Assembly: GCA_963722715.1 (NCBI GenBank)
Contig: CAVROA010000020.1
Coordinates: 124,001 to 188,000, forward strand
DNA: 64,000 nt
Reading direction: 5' to 3'
DNA from: DASQGA01 sp963722715
Lineage (GTDB): Bacteria > Actinomycetota > Thermoleophilia > Gaiellales > Gaiellaceae
The notes under the pieces were generated by a model that had not been told where the DNA came from, searched no databases, and saw nothing but the letters and a program-made list of their open reading frames with translations. The translations under genes were made by a program, and so were the position numbers. Below, piece by piece: positions 16,177 to 24,766 of the stretch (position 1 is its first letter; the number at the start of each line of letters is the position of its first letter).

Positions 16177-18000
16177 GCTGGTTCGGCAACTCCGGCGAGT
16201 CGCCGGAGGCGGAGGCCGAGCGCCTCCGAGCGACGGACGGCTGGATCGCCTGGGTTCGGCTCGCTGCGGTGCCCTTCGCCGCGCTCCAGGTCCTCCTCAC
16301 CCCGGCCTATCCGGACGGCTACGAGCTGTGGGCCTGGGTCGCGACCGCCATCCTCGCGGTCGGCGCCGGGGTCTTTTTCATCCTGAGCCGCGTGCCGCGC
16401 TCGCTCGCCGGGAGGCACGTGCTCGGGGCGACTGGGCTCGCATTCGACATCGGAGTCGTCGCGGATGTTCGTCCTCGTGTACTCCTTCGAGGAGGGCTCA
16501 CCGATCCGCCAGCTTCTCTACCTGCCGCTGGTCGAGGGGGCGCTGCGCTACGGGCTCGCCGGCGGTGTCGCGGTCCCGTTCGCCCAGCTGCCAGTCCTCA
16601 TCGTCTTCGAGTGGTTTCGCACCGATCGGTTCACCGGCGGGAGCTTCGACGTCGACCAGGTGACCTTCCCGCTCGGGCTCCAGCTGATCATGGGCCTGGT
16701 GGTGGGGTGGCTCGTGGACCGGCTGCGCCGCGAGAGCGCCCTCGCCGAGTCGCGCGCACGAGAGGCCGAGCAGCTTCGTGACCAGATCGGTCGGCGCGCC
16801 GACCAGTTGGAGGCGGTGAACCGCTGCGCCCGCGCGCTCTCGTCGACGCTCGACCCGGCCGAAGCCTTTCGCCGCTTCCTCCGCGAGGCCCAGACGGCCT
16901 TTCATTTCGATCGACTGGCGCTCGTGCTCGCGCAGGGAGATCGCGCCGAGGTGCTCGCGAACGCCGGCCAGGGGCACAGGACGGTCTTGCCGGTTGGCAC
17001 GAATGTCGCGCTGGCAGGCACCGCACTGGCGGAGGTGTGCAGGACGGGCCGGACGGTCGTACGCGAAGACATGGCTGAGCCGCCGCACTTCAACGAGGAC
17101 ACTGAGCTCGTCGACTCTGGCTTGCGATCGCGCGTCGCGGCCCCGCTCCCGGCCGGGGACGGGGTCCTCGGGATGCTGTCCGTATCACGCCGGCAGGCGG
17201 GCTCGTTCTCGGCGGACGACGTCAGCCTGATCACGCTGCTGGGCCGGCAGGTCGCGACGGCGGTGGAGAACATCCGGTCGTTCGAGGCCGAGCGAAATGC
17301 CGCCGAGGAGCTCAGACGCCTCTCCGCGCTTCGGGCGGACTTCGTGTCGCTCGTCTCTCATGAGCTCCGTGCGCCCATGGCATCCGTGATCGGATGCGCC
17401 GCGACCCTGCGAAACCGGTGGCGCGTTCTCCGCCCCGAGCAACGCGAGTCGTTCCTCGCTTTGATCGAGGACGAGACCTCGCGCCTCGCCGCGCTGATCG
17501 GCGACGTTCTGGACACGTCCCGCATGGACGCCGGGACCTTCAGCTACTCGTTCGCTCTGGTGGATGTCGAGGAGCTCGTGCGCGAGGCCGTGGCGATGAC
17601 GCAGCTGGGGCAGGAGGACGTCCAGGTGCGAGCAGAGGTCGTCTCGCCGCTACCCGCCGTTCAGGGCGACCGGGACCGGCTCCGCCAGGTGCTTCTGAAC
17701 CTGCTCGGGAATGCCCTCAAGTACACGGTGGGCGGTGACGAGGTCGAGGTGCGCGCCGCCGCGTCGAACGGCCGCGTCGAGATTGCGGTCACAGACCACG
17801 GTCCCGGCATCGCCCCGGCCGACCAGCGCTTGATCTTCGAGAAGTTCGGCCGCGCGACCCCCTCCGGCTCCACCCCCGGCGCCGGGCTCGGGCTCTTCAT
17901 CGCCCGCTCCATCGTCGAGGCGCACGATGGATCGCTCGAGGTCGAATCGACTCCGGGGGCGGGAGCGACGTTCACCGTCGCCCTGCCCATCGCCGCCTAG
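16152..18000 (+). CDS. Membrane GAF-domain sensor histidine kinase, split by a +1 frameshift
   Basis: An N-terminal frame from ATG 16152 supplies membrane helices (WVRLAAVPFAALQVLL, WAWVATAILAVGAGVFFIL and GLAFDIGVVA). The remainder lies in the next frame from 16465: further helices (MFVLVYSFEEG, LGLQLIMGLVVGWLVD), a GAF domain, the HisKA box (SLVSHELRAPMASVIG) and a HATPase domain (LRQVLLNLLGNALKY, DHGPGIAP, GAGLGLFIARSIVE). Dropping one G of the GG at 16463-16464 joins GVVA directly to MFVLVYSFE. The result is a kinase of about 615 residues. No response regulator is adjacent, so the partner is unknown. If the frameshift is real, a 511-residue protein from ATG 16465 would still contain all catalytic parts. 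The stop overlaps the convergent pafBC gene by four bases. Confidence 0.85.
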
Positions 18001-20003
18001 CGGCGCTGCGGCGACTTCGCGAGTGCGACAGCGAGCGCCTTCGCCCTGTCGGCGACTTCCTGGCGCAGGTCGGGTGGCTCGAGCACCACGGCCTCGCCGC
18101 CGTGGGACAGGATCTCGCCGACGAGCCAGTCGGCGCTCCCGACCTGGAGCGCCTCGAGCGCGCTGCCGTCCGCAAGCGGGATCGCACCCCGCTCGAGGCG
18201 CCATCGCGCCACCGTCGGCGAAAAGAGGACTCGAGCCGTCCTGGCTTCTTCGAGACCGCGAGGCGCAACGCCGGGGCGAGGCTTGAACCCCGACCGCTGC
18301 TTCTTGGCACTCCGCATGCGATCGAGCCGGAAGCTTCTGACCGCGTCACGCGTCGTGTCCCACGTATCCACGTACCAGTGGGGAAGCTCGCGGCGAAAGC
18401 GGTACGGCTCGACCGTTCGGACGCTCGCAGCCGTCTCGCCGACCTTCAGGTACTCGATCTCGACGAGGCGGTGCTGGGAGATCGCGTCCGACAGCGTCCG
18501 GATCAGCTTCTCCTCGTCGTTCGCGGCCGCTGCCGGCTCGGTGGCCTCGTCCAACTCGAACTGCCCAAAGGTCTCCTCGAGCTTCTTGCGGACGCGGTCG
18601 AGCCCCGTGTGAGCCTCTGCCGCGATCATGGGGCCGACGAACTCGAGCGCGAGCCGGATGGCGCGTGCCTCGAGAGGCGTCAGTCTCGGGGGCCGCCTGA
18701 AGGTGTCGCCGAAGAGCTCTTTCTCGACGTGCACCGAGTCACCCTCGATCGACGCATAGAGGGCGTAGCAGCCGCCCCCGAAGTTGACGAGATTCAGGAG
18801 CTGGAGGTGCTCGTCGAGATGATCGACCGGAATGCGGAACCGCTCCGCGAGCTCGGCGGCGGGGATATCGGCCGAGGCATTCTCGCCGCAGCGGGCAAGG
18901 AGATGTGCCAGGAGCGCCTGCAGGAGCCCGAAGCGCTCCGGGGCCACCGGGCCGACGGTCCGCTCGATCACTTCTCCAGCTTCCCGGGCTGCCTCCTCCT
19001 TGGCAGGCTTGGGAGGCAGCCCCTCATGGGCTGCGACCACGCGCTCGACGGATCGCTCGACGAGCTCGACGAGCTCGGGCGGCTCCAGGGGGCGTGCTCG
19101 CCCTTCCTGGTTCAGGACCCAGGAGGCGAGCCTGCCGAGGGCGGAGTACTGGGTCACGAACACGTCGCCATCGACACGGCCGCGGTCGGCGAAGGCGCGC
19201 TCGACGAGCCAGGCGAGGTCCTCGGCCAGCTCGATCCGCGCCTCGCCCGTGATCTCACCGACCTGCCACGGCGGGCGGCCTCGGTAGACGGAAGCGTCGA
19301 ACTCCTCCGGGACGCGAAAGTCACGCTCGCGGCGGGTGGCGAATCGGATGTCGGCTCGGACGCGGGAGACACGGAAGGTTCGCTCCTCTTCCCGGTCGTG
19401 ATCCCACCCGACCATGTACCAGGAGCCGGCGTCGGTGAAGAGGGCGTACGGGTTGATCGTCCGCTCCGACTCCTCGTCCCGTTGCATCGAGAGATAGCGG
19501 AACTTCACCGTTCGCCCCTTGGAGATGGCGCCTTCGAGCTTCGTGAGCCGCCCCGACATCTCCTCCGAGTAGTCCGGGTCGTGGACCTGCACGGCCGACT
19601 CCCGGCTGGACTCGAGCGGCGCCGGCCGGCCGAGTGCGAGATTCTGGAGCGCGAGCCGAAGCGGCTCGGCATAGGCGAAGCGCCCGTCGAGGAGATGGAA
19701 CGCCGTCTGCAGCGCTGCCAGCTCGTCGTCCTCGAGATCGAGGGCGGGGAGGAAGTACTGCTCGGAGCGCAGCGTGTAGAGCTCTTCCCCGGTGAACTCG
19801 TCCCGCTGGGAATGGAGTGGCACGCCTAGCGCGATCAGCTCGCTCCGGTCGGAGTAGAAGCGCCGTGCGAAGGCCTCGTCGGACATCTCCGAGTACCCCT
19901 CGACGTTGGTCTTCACGTCTCGCGCGGTGATCGGCCGACGCTCCGCCATGAGGTAGGCGACGAGCGAAAGCTGCCGGATGAGCTTGTCGGTGTCGTGCGA
20001 CAC
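17997..20003 (-). CDS. pafBC: PafB-PafC fusion, WYL-domain transcriptional regulator of the DNA damage response
   Basis: The product has 668 residues, about twice the usual single-unit length. Each half has an N-terminal winged-helix part and a WYL domain. The first half has KLIRQLSLVAYLM and, in the WYL domain, INPYALFTDAGSWYMVGWD. The second has DIPAAELAERFRIP and VEPYRFRRELPHWYVDTWD. In mycobacteria the PafB-PafC heterodimer activates most LexA-independent DNA repair genes, and WYL domains are thought to bind single-stranded DNA or nucleotides. Fused versions are common in deep-branching actinobacteria. The gene starts at GTG 20003 and diverges from dinB with only 19 bases between. A 14-base inverted repeat covers its first codons. 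Confidence 0.9.
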   Translation of the reverse strand: MSHDTDKLIRQLSLVAYLMAERRPITARDVKTNVEGYSEMSDEAFARRFYSDRSELIALGVPLHSQRDEFTGEELYTLRSEQYFLPALDLEDDELAALQTAFHLLDGRFAYAEPLRLALQNLALGRPAPLESSRESAVQVHDPDYSEEMSGRLTKLEGAISKGRTVKFRYLSMQRDEESERTINPYALFTDAGSWYMVGWDHDREEERTFRVSRVRADIRFATRRERDFRVPEEFDASVYRGRPPWQVGEITGEARIELAEDLAWLVERAFADRGRVDGDVFVTQYSALGRLASWVLNQEGRARPLEPPELVELVERSVERVVAAHEGLPPKPAKEEAAREAGEVIERTVGPVAPERFGLLQALLAHLLARCGENASADIPAAELAERFRIPVDHLDEHLQLLNLVNFGGGCYALYASIEGDSVHVEKELFGDTFRRPPRLTPLEARAIRLALEFVGPMIAAEAHTGLDRVRKKLEETFGQFELDEATEPAAAANDEEKLIRTLSDAISQHRLVEIEYLKVGETAASVRTVEPYRFRRELPHWYVDTWDTTRDAVRSFRLDRMRSAKKQRSGFKPRPGVAPRGLEEARTARVLFSPTVARWRLERGAIPLADGSALEALQVGSADWLVGEILSHGGEAVVLEPPDLRQEVADRAKALAVALAKSPQRR
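19990..20003. promoter_or_regulatory. Inverted repeat at the pafBC / dinB divergent start
   Basis: GTGTCG and CGACAC form perfect 6-base arms separated by two bases (19990-20003). The repeat overlaps the first codons of pafBC and ends 19 bases before the dinB start. It is well placed for autoregulation of a WYL regulator and control of a repair polymerase. The site is also coding, so chance cannot be excluded. Confidence 0.35.
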
Positions 20004-20022
20004 GGGTCCTAGTATTGAGGAC

Positions 20023-21096
20023 GTGCGTACCTCCCCGCAGTCGATCCTCGCGCATCTCGACCTGGATGCCTTCTTCGCCGCCGTGGAGGAGCTCGAGCAC
20101 CCGGAGCTGGTCGGGAGACCTCTGGTCGTGGGCGGCGATCCGCGCGGGCGAGGGGTCGTCGCGACTGCGAACTACGAGGCGCGGCGCTACGGAATCGGAT
20201 CGGCGATGTCGAGTGCAGAAGCGCTCCGCCGCTGTCCGCATGCCGTCTTCGTGCCGCCGAACCATGGCCTCTACTCCCGCTACTCCGGCACGGTGTGGGC
20301 GGCGGTGCGGGAGGTCGTCCCGACCGTGGAGCGAACAGGCCTCGATGAGGGCTATCTCGACGTGGGGGAGGTGGCTCGGGGCTTCGGCGAGGCTCGCGCA
20401 GTGGCCGAGGCCGTGCAGGCGGCGGTGCGTGCAGCCGCGGGGCTCTCCTGCTCACTCGGCATCGCGCCCTGCAAGGTGGTCGCGAAGGTCGCGAGCGACC
20501 GCCGGAAGCCGGGCGGGATTACAGTCGTGCGGCCCGGGCGGGAAGCGGCGTTCCTGGCCCCGTTCGATCTGAGACGCCTCCCCGGCGTCGGTCCGCGGGC
20601 CGACGCGCGCCTCCGTGCCGCGGGGCTTGCGACGATCGGCGACCTCGCCGCCCTCGACGACGAGAGCCTCCGCCGACTCCTCTCCGGCAAGGTCGGTCTC
20701 GTAGTACGGGATCGAGCGCGGGGCATCGACCCGCGCGGGCTCGAGCTCGCGACCGAGAGCGTCTCGATCGGCCACGAGGAGACCTTCGCCCGCGACGTAT
20801 CAGACCGGGAGCAGCTGCATGACGAGCTCCGGCGGATGTCGGCGCGAGTCGCCGAGCATTTGCTTCGGACCGGGCAGGCAGCTCGCACCGTCACCACGAA
20901 GGTCCGCTACCCGGACTTCTCGATCCGCACCAGATCGACGACCCTGGAGGCCGGGACGGACGACGGCACGAGGATCGGTGAGATTGCCTGCGGTCTTCTC
21001 GACCGAGCGCTCGCAGACCGTCCCGGCGCCCTCCGCCTGGTCGGCGTCAGCGTCGCGAACCTCGACTCGTACAGACAGCTGGCCCTCGATCACTAG
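20023..21096 (+). CDS. dinB: DNA polymerase IV (Y-family)
   Basis: The product has 357 residues from GTG 20023. This Y-family polymerase copies past damaged bases. Motifs in order are HLDLDAFFAAVE (catalytic Asp), RPLVVGG, YEARRYGIGSAM and LDEGYLDV (the second catalytic acidic pair, usually SxDE or IDEAY). Then come LSCSLGIAPCKVVAKVAS, GGITVV, and the helix-hairpin-helix LPGVGPRADARLRAAGLATIGDLA; the little-finger domain completes the protein. The final QLALDH might be a weakened clamp-binding motif. An earlier start is excluded because it would lie inside pafBC. The divergent arrangement with the damage-response regulator pafBC suggests shared control. Confidence 0.92.
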   Translation: MRTSPQSILAHLDLDAFFAAVEELEHPELVGRPLVVGGDPRGRGVVATANYEARRYGIGSAMSSAEALRRCPHAVFVPPNHGLYSRYSGTVWAAVREVVPTVERTGLDEGYLDVGEVARGFGEARAVAEAVQAAVRAAAGLSCSLGIAPCKVVAKVASDRRKPGGITVVRPGREAAFLAPFDLRRLPGVGPRADARLRAAGLATIGDLAALDDESLRRLLSGKVGLVVRDRARGIDPRGLELATESVSIGHEETFARDVSDREQLHDELRRMSARVAEHLLRTGQAARTVTTKVRYPDFSIRTRSTTLEAGTDDGTRIGEIACGLLDRALADRPGALRLVGVSVANLDSYRQLALDH

Positions 21097-21118
21097 CGAC
21101 GGTTTCCGAAGAGTGTGC

Positions 21119-21144
21119 CTCGACGGGCCTCAAGGCCCGTCGAG
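21119..21144. terminator. Strong hairpin between dinB and the convergent gene
   Basis: Perfect 11-base arms (CTCGACGGGCC and GGCCCGTCGAG) enclose a TCAA loop, 22 bases after the dinB stop and 45 bases after the end of the convergent gene. This is a classic bidirectional terminator stem, although it lacks a T-run. Confidence 0.6.
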
Positions 21145-21188
21145 TAACGGCTAGAGGAGCGTTCCGGCCGCGGAGGCGGCCGCAGCGG

Positions 21189-21641
21189 TCACGCGGCTTT
21201 GCGAGTCTCCAGGTGCTGGTGCGAGGGGCAGTACTCGCGCTCGGGGAGCGGTGCCCGCTGACACGGCTTCCCCTTCCGGGTCGTCGCGCGGCAGCGCGAG
21301 ACGCCGCCGTCGTAGGCGCCGGACTCGATCTGCTCCTCGATGAAGTCGACCGCAGCGCCGATGCCCTCGCTGACCGCCCAGGCGACCTGCGCCTGGTGGG
21401 TGATCGGGAAATAGCGCCGGATGTCCTGGAAAAGGGTTCGCTCGGGCCGGGCGAAGTAGCGAGGATCCTTGGCGAGACGCTCGACGGTCTCCTCACATGC
21501 GGCGAGAACATCACGACGGTATTCGGCCTGCGTCTCGGCCGGCACATACGGGTCGATGAGGTCCTTGATCGAGCGGTAGATAGCCCTCGAATACTGATAC
21601 ATGCGGAAGAGCATCCTCTCGTCAGCGGGTTCCGGTGCCAT
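21189..21641 (-). CDS. Conserved helical protein with C-terminal CxxxTxxGxxC zinc-finger-like motif
   Basis: The product has 150 residues. The first 110 are helical and rich in charged and aromatic residues (MYQYSRAIYRSIKDLIDPY, RRYFPITHQAQVAWAVSEGI). The C-terminus reads SRCRATTRKGKPCQRAPL and then YCPSH, so Cys, Cys, Cys and His are spaced as in the small DUF5763-like zinc fingers, often appended to other domains. The ATG follows a GGAGGG ribosome binding site. Upstream lie three GTTAA repeats (21655-21692) that may be operator sites. Function unknown; DNA or RNA binding is a reasonable guess. Confidence 0.72.
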   Translation of the reverse strand: MAPEPADERMLFRMYQYSRAIYRSIKDLIDPYVPAETQAEYRRDVLAACEETVERLAKDPRYFARPERTLFQDIRRYFPITHQAQVAWAVSEGIGAAVDFIEEQIESGAYDGGVSRCRATTRKGKPCQRAPLPEREYCPSHQHLETRKAA

Positions 21642-21654
21642 TATCGTGCCCTCC

Positions 21655-21692
21655 AGTTAATTCCCTGCAAAAGAACGTTAACTTGGCGTTAA
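21655..21692. promoter_or_regulatory. Three GTTAA repeats upstream of the zinc-finger protein gene
   Basis: GTTAA occurs at 21656-21660, 21677-21681 and 21688-21692, that is with spacings of 21 and 11 bases, about two and one helical turns. The last two copies share a longer CGTTAA. They lie within about 50 bases upstream of the start at 21641, in a locally AT-richer stretch, and could bind a regulator on one face of the helix. Confidence 0.35.
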
Positions 21693-21783
21693 GCGGGAGC
21701 CCGCACTCGGCCGCCAACGCGAGTCTACATGCCGAAAGCCGTGTTACAAAGTCCCCCCGCCGGAGCGGTTTCAAACGTACGCG

Positions 21784-22542
21784 CTAGGGACTGACCTCGC
21801 GAACATAGGCGAGCGGGAAGCCCCGAGAGCGCGCGGCGGGGAGTCCATTCTGGGCCGCGGCGGCGGTGTCGTAGACCCCCATGAACACGACGTAGTAGCC
21901 GGGATTCAACGTGATGAAATCGGACGACGTCAGGATCCCGACGTTCGTGAGCCCGTTCGCGATCGCCTGGTTCGCCTGCTTCTCCGCAGCAGCCCGGCCC
22001 TTGGATGTCTCGACCGAGGCCAGGACGACCGTGTAGCCCTCCTTGCCCACGGGCCACGAGCGGATGGTCCCCGTCGGCGTCGTCGTGACGGTGGTGGAGG
22101 TCGTGAGCGTCGAGGTGTCGAGCGTTGCGATCGTCTGCGTCGTCGGCCCCGTGATCGTCTCGACCGAGGCAGTGGAGCCGATCGTCTGCGTGCCGGGGTC
22201 GATCGTCCCCACGGTCGCGGTCGTTCCGACGCCGGTGGACACCACCAATCGCCCCTTCTCATCGTCCTTGGTGGCGGCTACCGCTGCGATCGCGCCGGCG
22301 ACCAGTGCGACCAAGAAGAGCGCGAGCAACGCCGCCCAGAGCCAGGCGGGGGAATCCCGCGACCACATCTCGGTTCGCACGAAGGCGGTGGGGATCTGTG
22401 CACCCGGAAGGCGGGCGCCGCACTCGAGACAGTACTCCTGGTAAAGGTCGTGAGGCGCGCCGCAGCGAGGGCACGCAGGCGTTTCGGGCGGCGGCGGGAC
22501 CGGAGCCTCGGGATCTGGTGGAAGTGGTGGCCGCGAGACCAC
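21784..22542 (-). CDS. Zinc-ribbon, single-pass membrane protein with C-terminal SPOR-like domain
   Basis: The product has 252 residues from GTG 22542. The order is a Pro-rich start, a zinc ribbon (CPRCG...CLECG, about residues 24-42), one membrane helix (WLWAALLALFLVALVAGAIAAV), a Thr/Ser/Gly-rich linker of about 70 residues, and a SPOR-like domain (GYTVVLASVETSKGRAAAE, VGILTSSDFITLNPGYYVVF, AAAARSRGF-like end). SPOR domains bind septal peptidoglycan stripped of stem peptides, so the extracytoplasmic part may localise to division sites. The zinc ribbon stays inside. The downstream neighbour on this strand encodes an unrelated small zinc-finger protein. Confidence 0.78.
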   Translation of the reverse strand: MVSRPPLPPDPEAPVPPPPETPACPRCGAPHDLYQEYCLECGARLPGAQIPTAFVRTEMWSRDSPAWLWAALLALFLVALVAGAIAAVAATKDDEKGRLVVSTGVGTTATVGTIDPGTQTIGSTASVETITGPTTQTIATLDTSTLTTSTTVTTTPTGTIRSWPVGKEGYTVVLASVETSKGRAAAEKQANQAIANGLTNVGILTSSDFITLNPGYYVVFMGVYDTAAAAQNGLPAARSRGFPLAYVREVSP

Positions 22543-22709
22543 TAGATGGTTGGTCGGTAATTGGCGTGGCCGCGGGGACGGGTCAGACCAAGCCAGGGTG
22601 CGCCATCGTCCGCAGGCAAGGCTAGAAGCCTTGACAAGGGCGAGGGTGCGGCCTGGCGCCGTGTCTGGGCCGCCATCCGTGGGTGTGGTAATTGTCGATC
22701 AACCATCTA
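22543..22709. repeat. Imperfect inverted repeat bounding a 167-base intergenic element
   Basis: The left end (from 22543) and the right end (to 22709, read on the other strand) both begin TAGATGGTTG and match at 17 of 20 positions. Between them is a perfect 7-base hairpin with a 3-base loop (22617-22633). The right end overlaps the stop codon of the zinc-ribbon gene and the left end touches the start of the SPOR gene. Each end contains a version of a GGTTGATCGG motif that also occurs near queA. A small mobile repeat (MITE-like) is possible. Confidence 0.45.
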
Positions 22710-23284
22710 CGCTCTCGTCGGGCTCCTGGGCTCGCGGCGCCACCAGCGTCTGGTCGATGCGCCTCTCGGTGTCCGCAAGCTCGTCGGCCGCGACCGAGTT
22801 CCCGCACACGGAGCAGAAGTTCGCCTCGGCGGGCAGCGGGTTCCCGCAGTGACTGCACGCAACGACCGGCGCCGTTTCGATGGCCGGGCGCCCGCAGTGG
22901 GCACAGAAGTGCGCTCCGCGCACGAGCGGGGCCCCGCACTTGCAGACTGTCGCCGTCCGCATCGCGCGCGGAACGGCTTCGCTAGCGGCCAGGAACGTGT
23001 CGAGCTCATGGATTCGCTGCTCGAGCGCGAGCACCTCGGAGGCGCGGCTGACCAGCAGATCGGGCTTGAAGCGGTCGCGGCGCACCATCTCGACCGCAAG
23101 CCCCCCGACGTCCCGTATCTCGATCTCGCGCCGGCGCACGAGCGACCGGCGCTCGCGAGCTGCTGCCGCAGTCGTGAGGGGTGGGGGAGGCGTCGTGCGG
23201 CTGCGGCTCCTCGCCCCCGTCGACCCCGAGTTGGGGCGGAGCAGGCGGCCTGCGCGCGAAGAGCGAGAAGCGACGGGCCGTCAT
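22699..23284 (-). CDS. Double zinc-ribbon protein, split by a +1 frameshift
   Basis: The C-terminal part (22699-23139) has REIEIRDVGGLAVEMVRRD, an amphipathic helix, and then two zinc ribbons (CKCG...CAHCG and CSHCG...CSVCG). A second frame begins at ATG 23284 with MTARRFSLFARRPPAP and runs toward it. It meets the first frame after a net +1 shift next to the G runs at 23178-23187 (C runs on the coding strand). Dropping one base joins DASPTP to LTTAAAARERRSL and then REIEIRD, giving about 194 residues. If the shift is real, a 146-residue product from 23139 still keeps both ribbons. Function unknown. Confidence 0.66.
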
Positions 23285-23316
23285 CTCCGGCCCGAGTCTA
23301 TCCCAGGTTCCGCGCC

Positions 23317-24744
23317 TTATTCGGCGATGATGACGAGGCGCTCCTCGGTCATCTCCCGCACCGTGTAGTGCGGGCCTTCCTTCGTGTTTCCGGAGGCCTT
23401 GACCCCACCGTAGGGCATCTGGTCGGCCCGGAACGTCGGTGCCTCGTTGACCGTGACCCCGCCGAACTCGAGCTTCCGGGCGGCGCCGAGGGCCGAGCGG
23501 ACATTGCTCGTGAAGATGCCCGCCTGGAGCCCGTACTCGGTCCCGTTCGCCAGGTCGAAGGCCTCCTCCAGCGAGTCGTACGGGGAGACCGTGCAGACGG
23601 GGCCGAAGACCTCCTGGCAAGAAACCTTCATGTCGGGGTGGACGTCGGCCAGGACGGTCGGCCGGATGATGGCGCCGTCGGCCTCACCGCCGGTCAAGAC
23701 GGTCGCGCCCTGGGATCGGGCTTCCTCGATCCACGCCAGGATGCGCTCGCGAGCGCCGTCGTCGATCACGGGGCCGACGTCGGTGTCCTCTTCGGACGGA
23801 TCGGCCGCTTTCAAGGCCTCGACCTTGGGCAGGAGCTTGGCCACGAAGTCGTCGTAGACCTGTCGGCCCACGTAGACGCGCTGGATGGAGATGCAGCTCT
23901 GGCCGGCGAACGAGAAGGCGTTGGCGGCGACCTTCGAGGCGGCGTCCTCGAGGTCGGCATCCCCCTCGACGATCAGGGGCGTCGAGTTGCCAAGCTCGAG
24001 CGACACCTTCTTCCGTGCAGCCCGCTCGCGGATCTTCCAGCCGACCTCGGAGGAGCCGGTAAAGGTGATCATTCGCACCCGCTCGTCCTCGACCAGGACA
24101 TCGCCGATCTCGGCCGATGGTCCCACTACGACGTTCAGCCAGCCCGGTGGCAGCCCGGCCTCCATCTCGAGCTCTGCCAGGAAGAGCGCGGAGACCGGCG
24201 TCTGCCCGGCGGGCTTCAGGACAACCGCACAACCTGCCGCGAGGGCAGGAGCAATCTTGTGAGCCACGAGGTTCAGCGGGAAGTTGAACGGCGAGATTGC
24301 ACCGACGATCCCGATCGGCAGGCGCATCGTGTACGCGACCTTGCCGAGGCCCGCCTGCGACGCGCTCATCGGAACGACCTCGCCGCTGAGCGTTCTCGCC
24401 TCGACCGCAGCCATCGTGAACGTCGAAACGGCGCGCTGTGCCTCGACGCGCGCGGCCTTCATCGGCTTTCCAGCCTCCATACAGATCGTCCGCGCGAGCT
24501 CGTCCTCGTGCTCGAGCAGGAGCTCGGCGACGCGGTCGAGGATCTCGGCTCTCCGGAAGGCGGGCAACGGCTCCCGCATCGCCCGCTCGGCGGCGTCGAC
24601 GGACCGGCGCGTCTCTTCCGCGCCCGCGCGCGGCATCCTGGCGACCACCTCTCCGGAGAAGGGAGATCGGACCTCGTGCCACTCTCCGGTCTCGATCCAT
24701 TCGCCTCCGACCAGGAGCTTCTTCTCGGTCAGCGTCACGGCCAC
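23317..24744 (-). CDS. NAD(P)-dependent aldehyde dehydrogenase
   Basis: The product has 475 residues from GTG 24744 (24738 is equally possible). The ALDH hallmarks are all present: PFNFPLNLVAHKIAPALAAG, the cofactor-binding FTGSSEVGWKI, the catalytic Glu in SLELGNSTPLIV (usually LELGG) and the catalytic Cys in FAGQSCISIQRV. EVFGPVCTV and YGLQAGIFTS follow. The order and length fit a succinate-semialdehyde / lactaldehyde or glyceraldehyde-3-phosphate type ALDH rather than the methylmalonate group. It is divergent from the hydroxyacyl-CoA dehydrogenase with 22 bases between starts. The substrate is not clear from sequence. Confidence 0.9.
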   Translation of the reverse strand: MAVTLTEKKLLVGGEWIETGEWHEVRSPFSGEVVARMPRAGAEETRRSVDAAERAMREPLPAFRRAEILDRVAELLLEHEDELARTICMEAGKPMKAARVEAQRAVSTFTMAAVEARTLSGEVVPMSASQAGLGKVAYTMRLPIGIVGAISPFNFPLNLVAHKIAPALAAGCAVVLKPAGQTPVSALFLAELEMEAGLPPGWLNVVVGPSAEIGDVLVEDERVRMITFTGSSEVGWKIRERAARKKVSLELGNSTPLIVEGDADLEDAASKVAANAFSFAGQSCISIQRVYVGRQVYDDFVAKLLPKVEALKAADPSEEDTDVGPVIDDGARERILAWIEEARSQGATVLTGGEADGAIIRPTVLADVHPDMKVSCQEVFGPVCTVSPYDSLEEAFDLANGTEYGLQAGIFTSNVRSALGAARKLEFGGVTVNEAPTFRADQMPYGGVKASGNTKEGPHYTVREMTEERLVIIAE

Positions 24745-24766
24745 GGCCCTAGGATACTGCGCTCGA

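Noticed and set aside
19984..20016. RecA-NDp-type promoter (TTGTCGGTG ... TAGTAT) for dinB
   Set aside because: The first element is present but the gap to the -10-like element is about 17 bases rather than the expected eight, and it is coding for pafBC.
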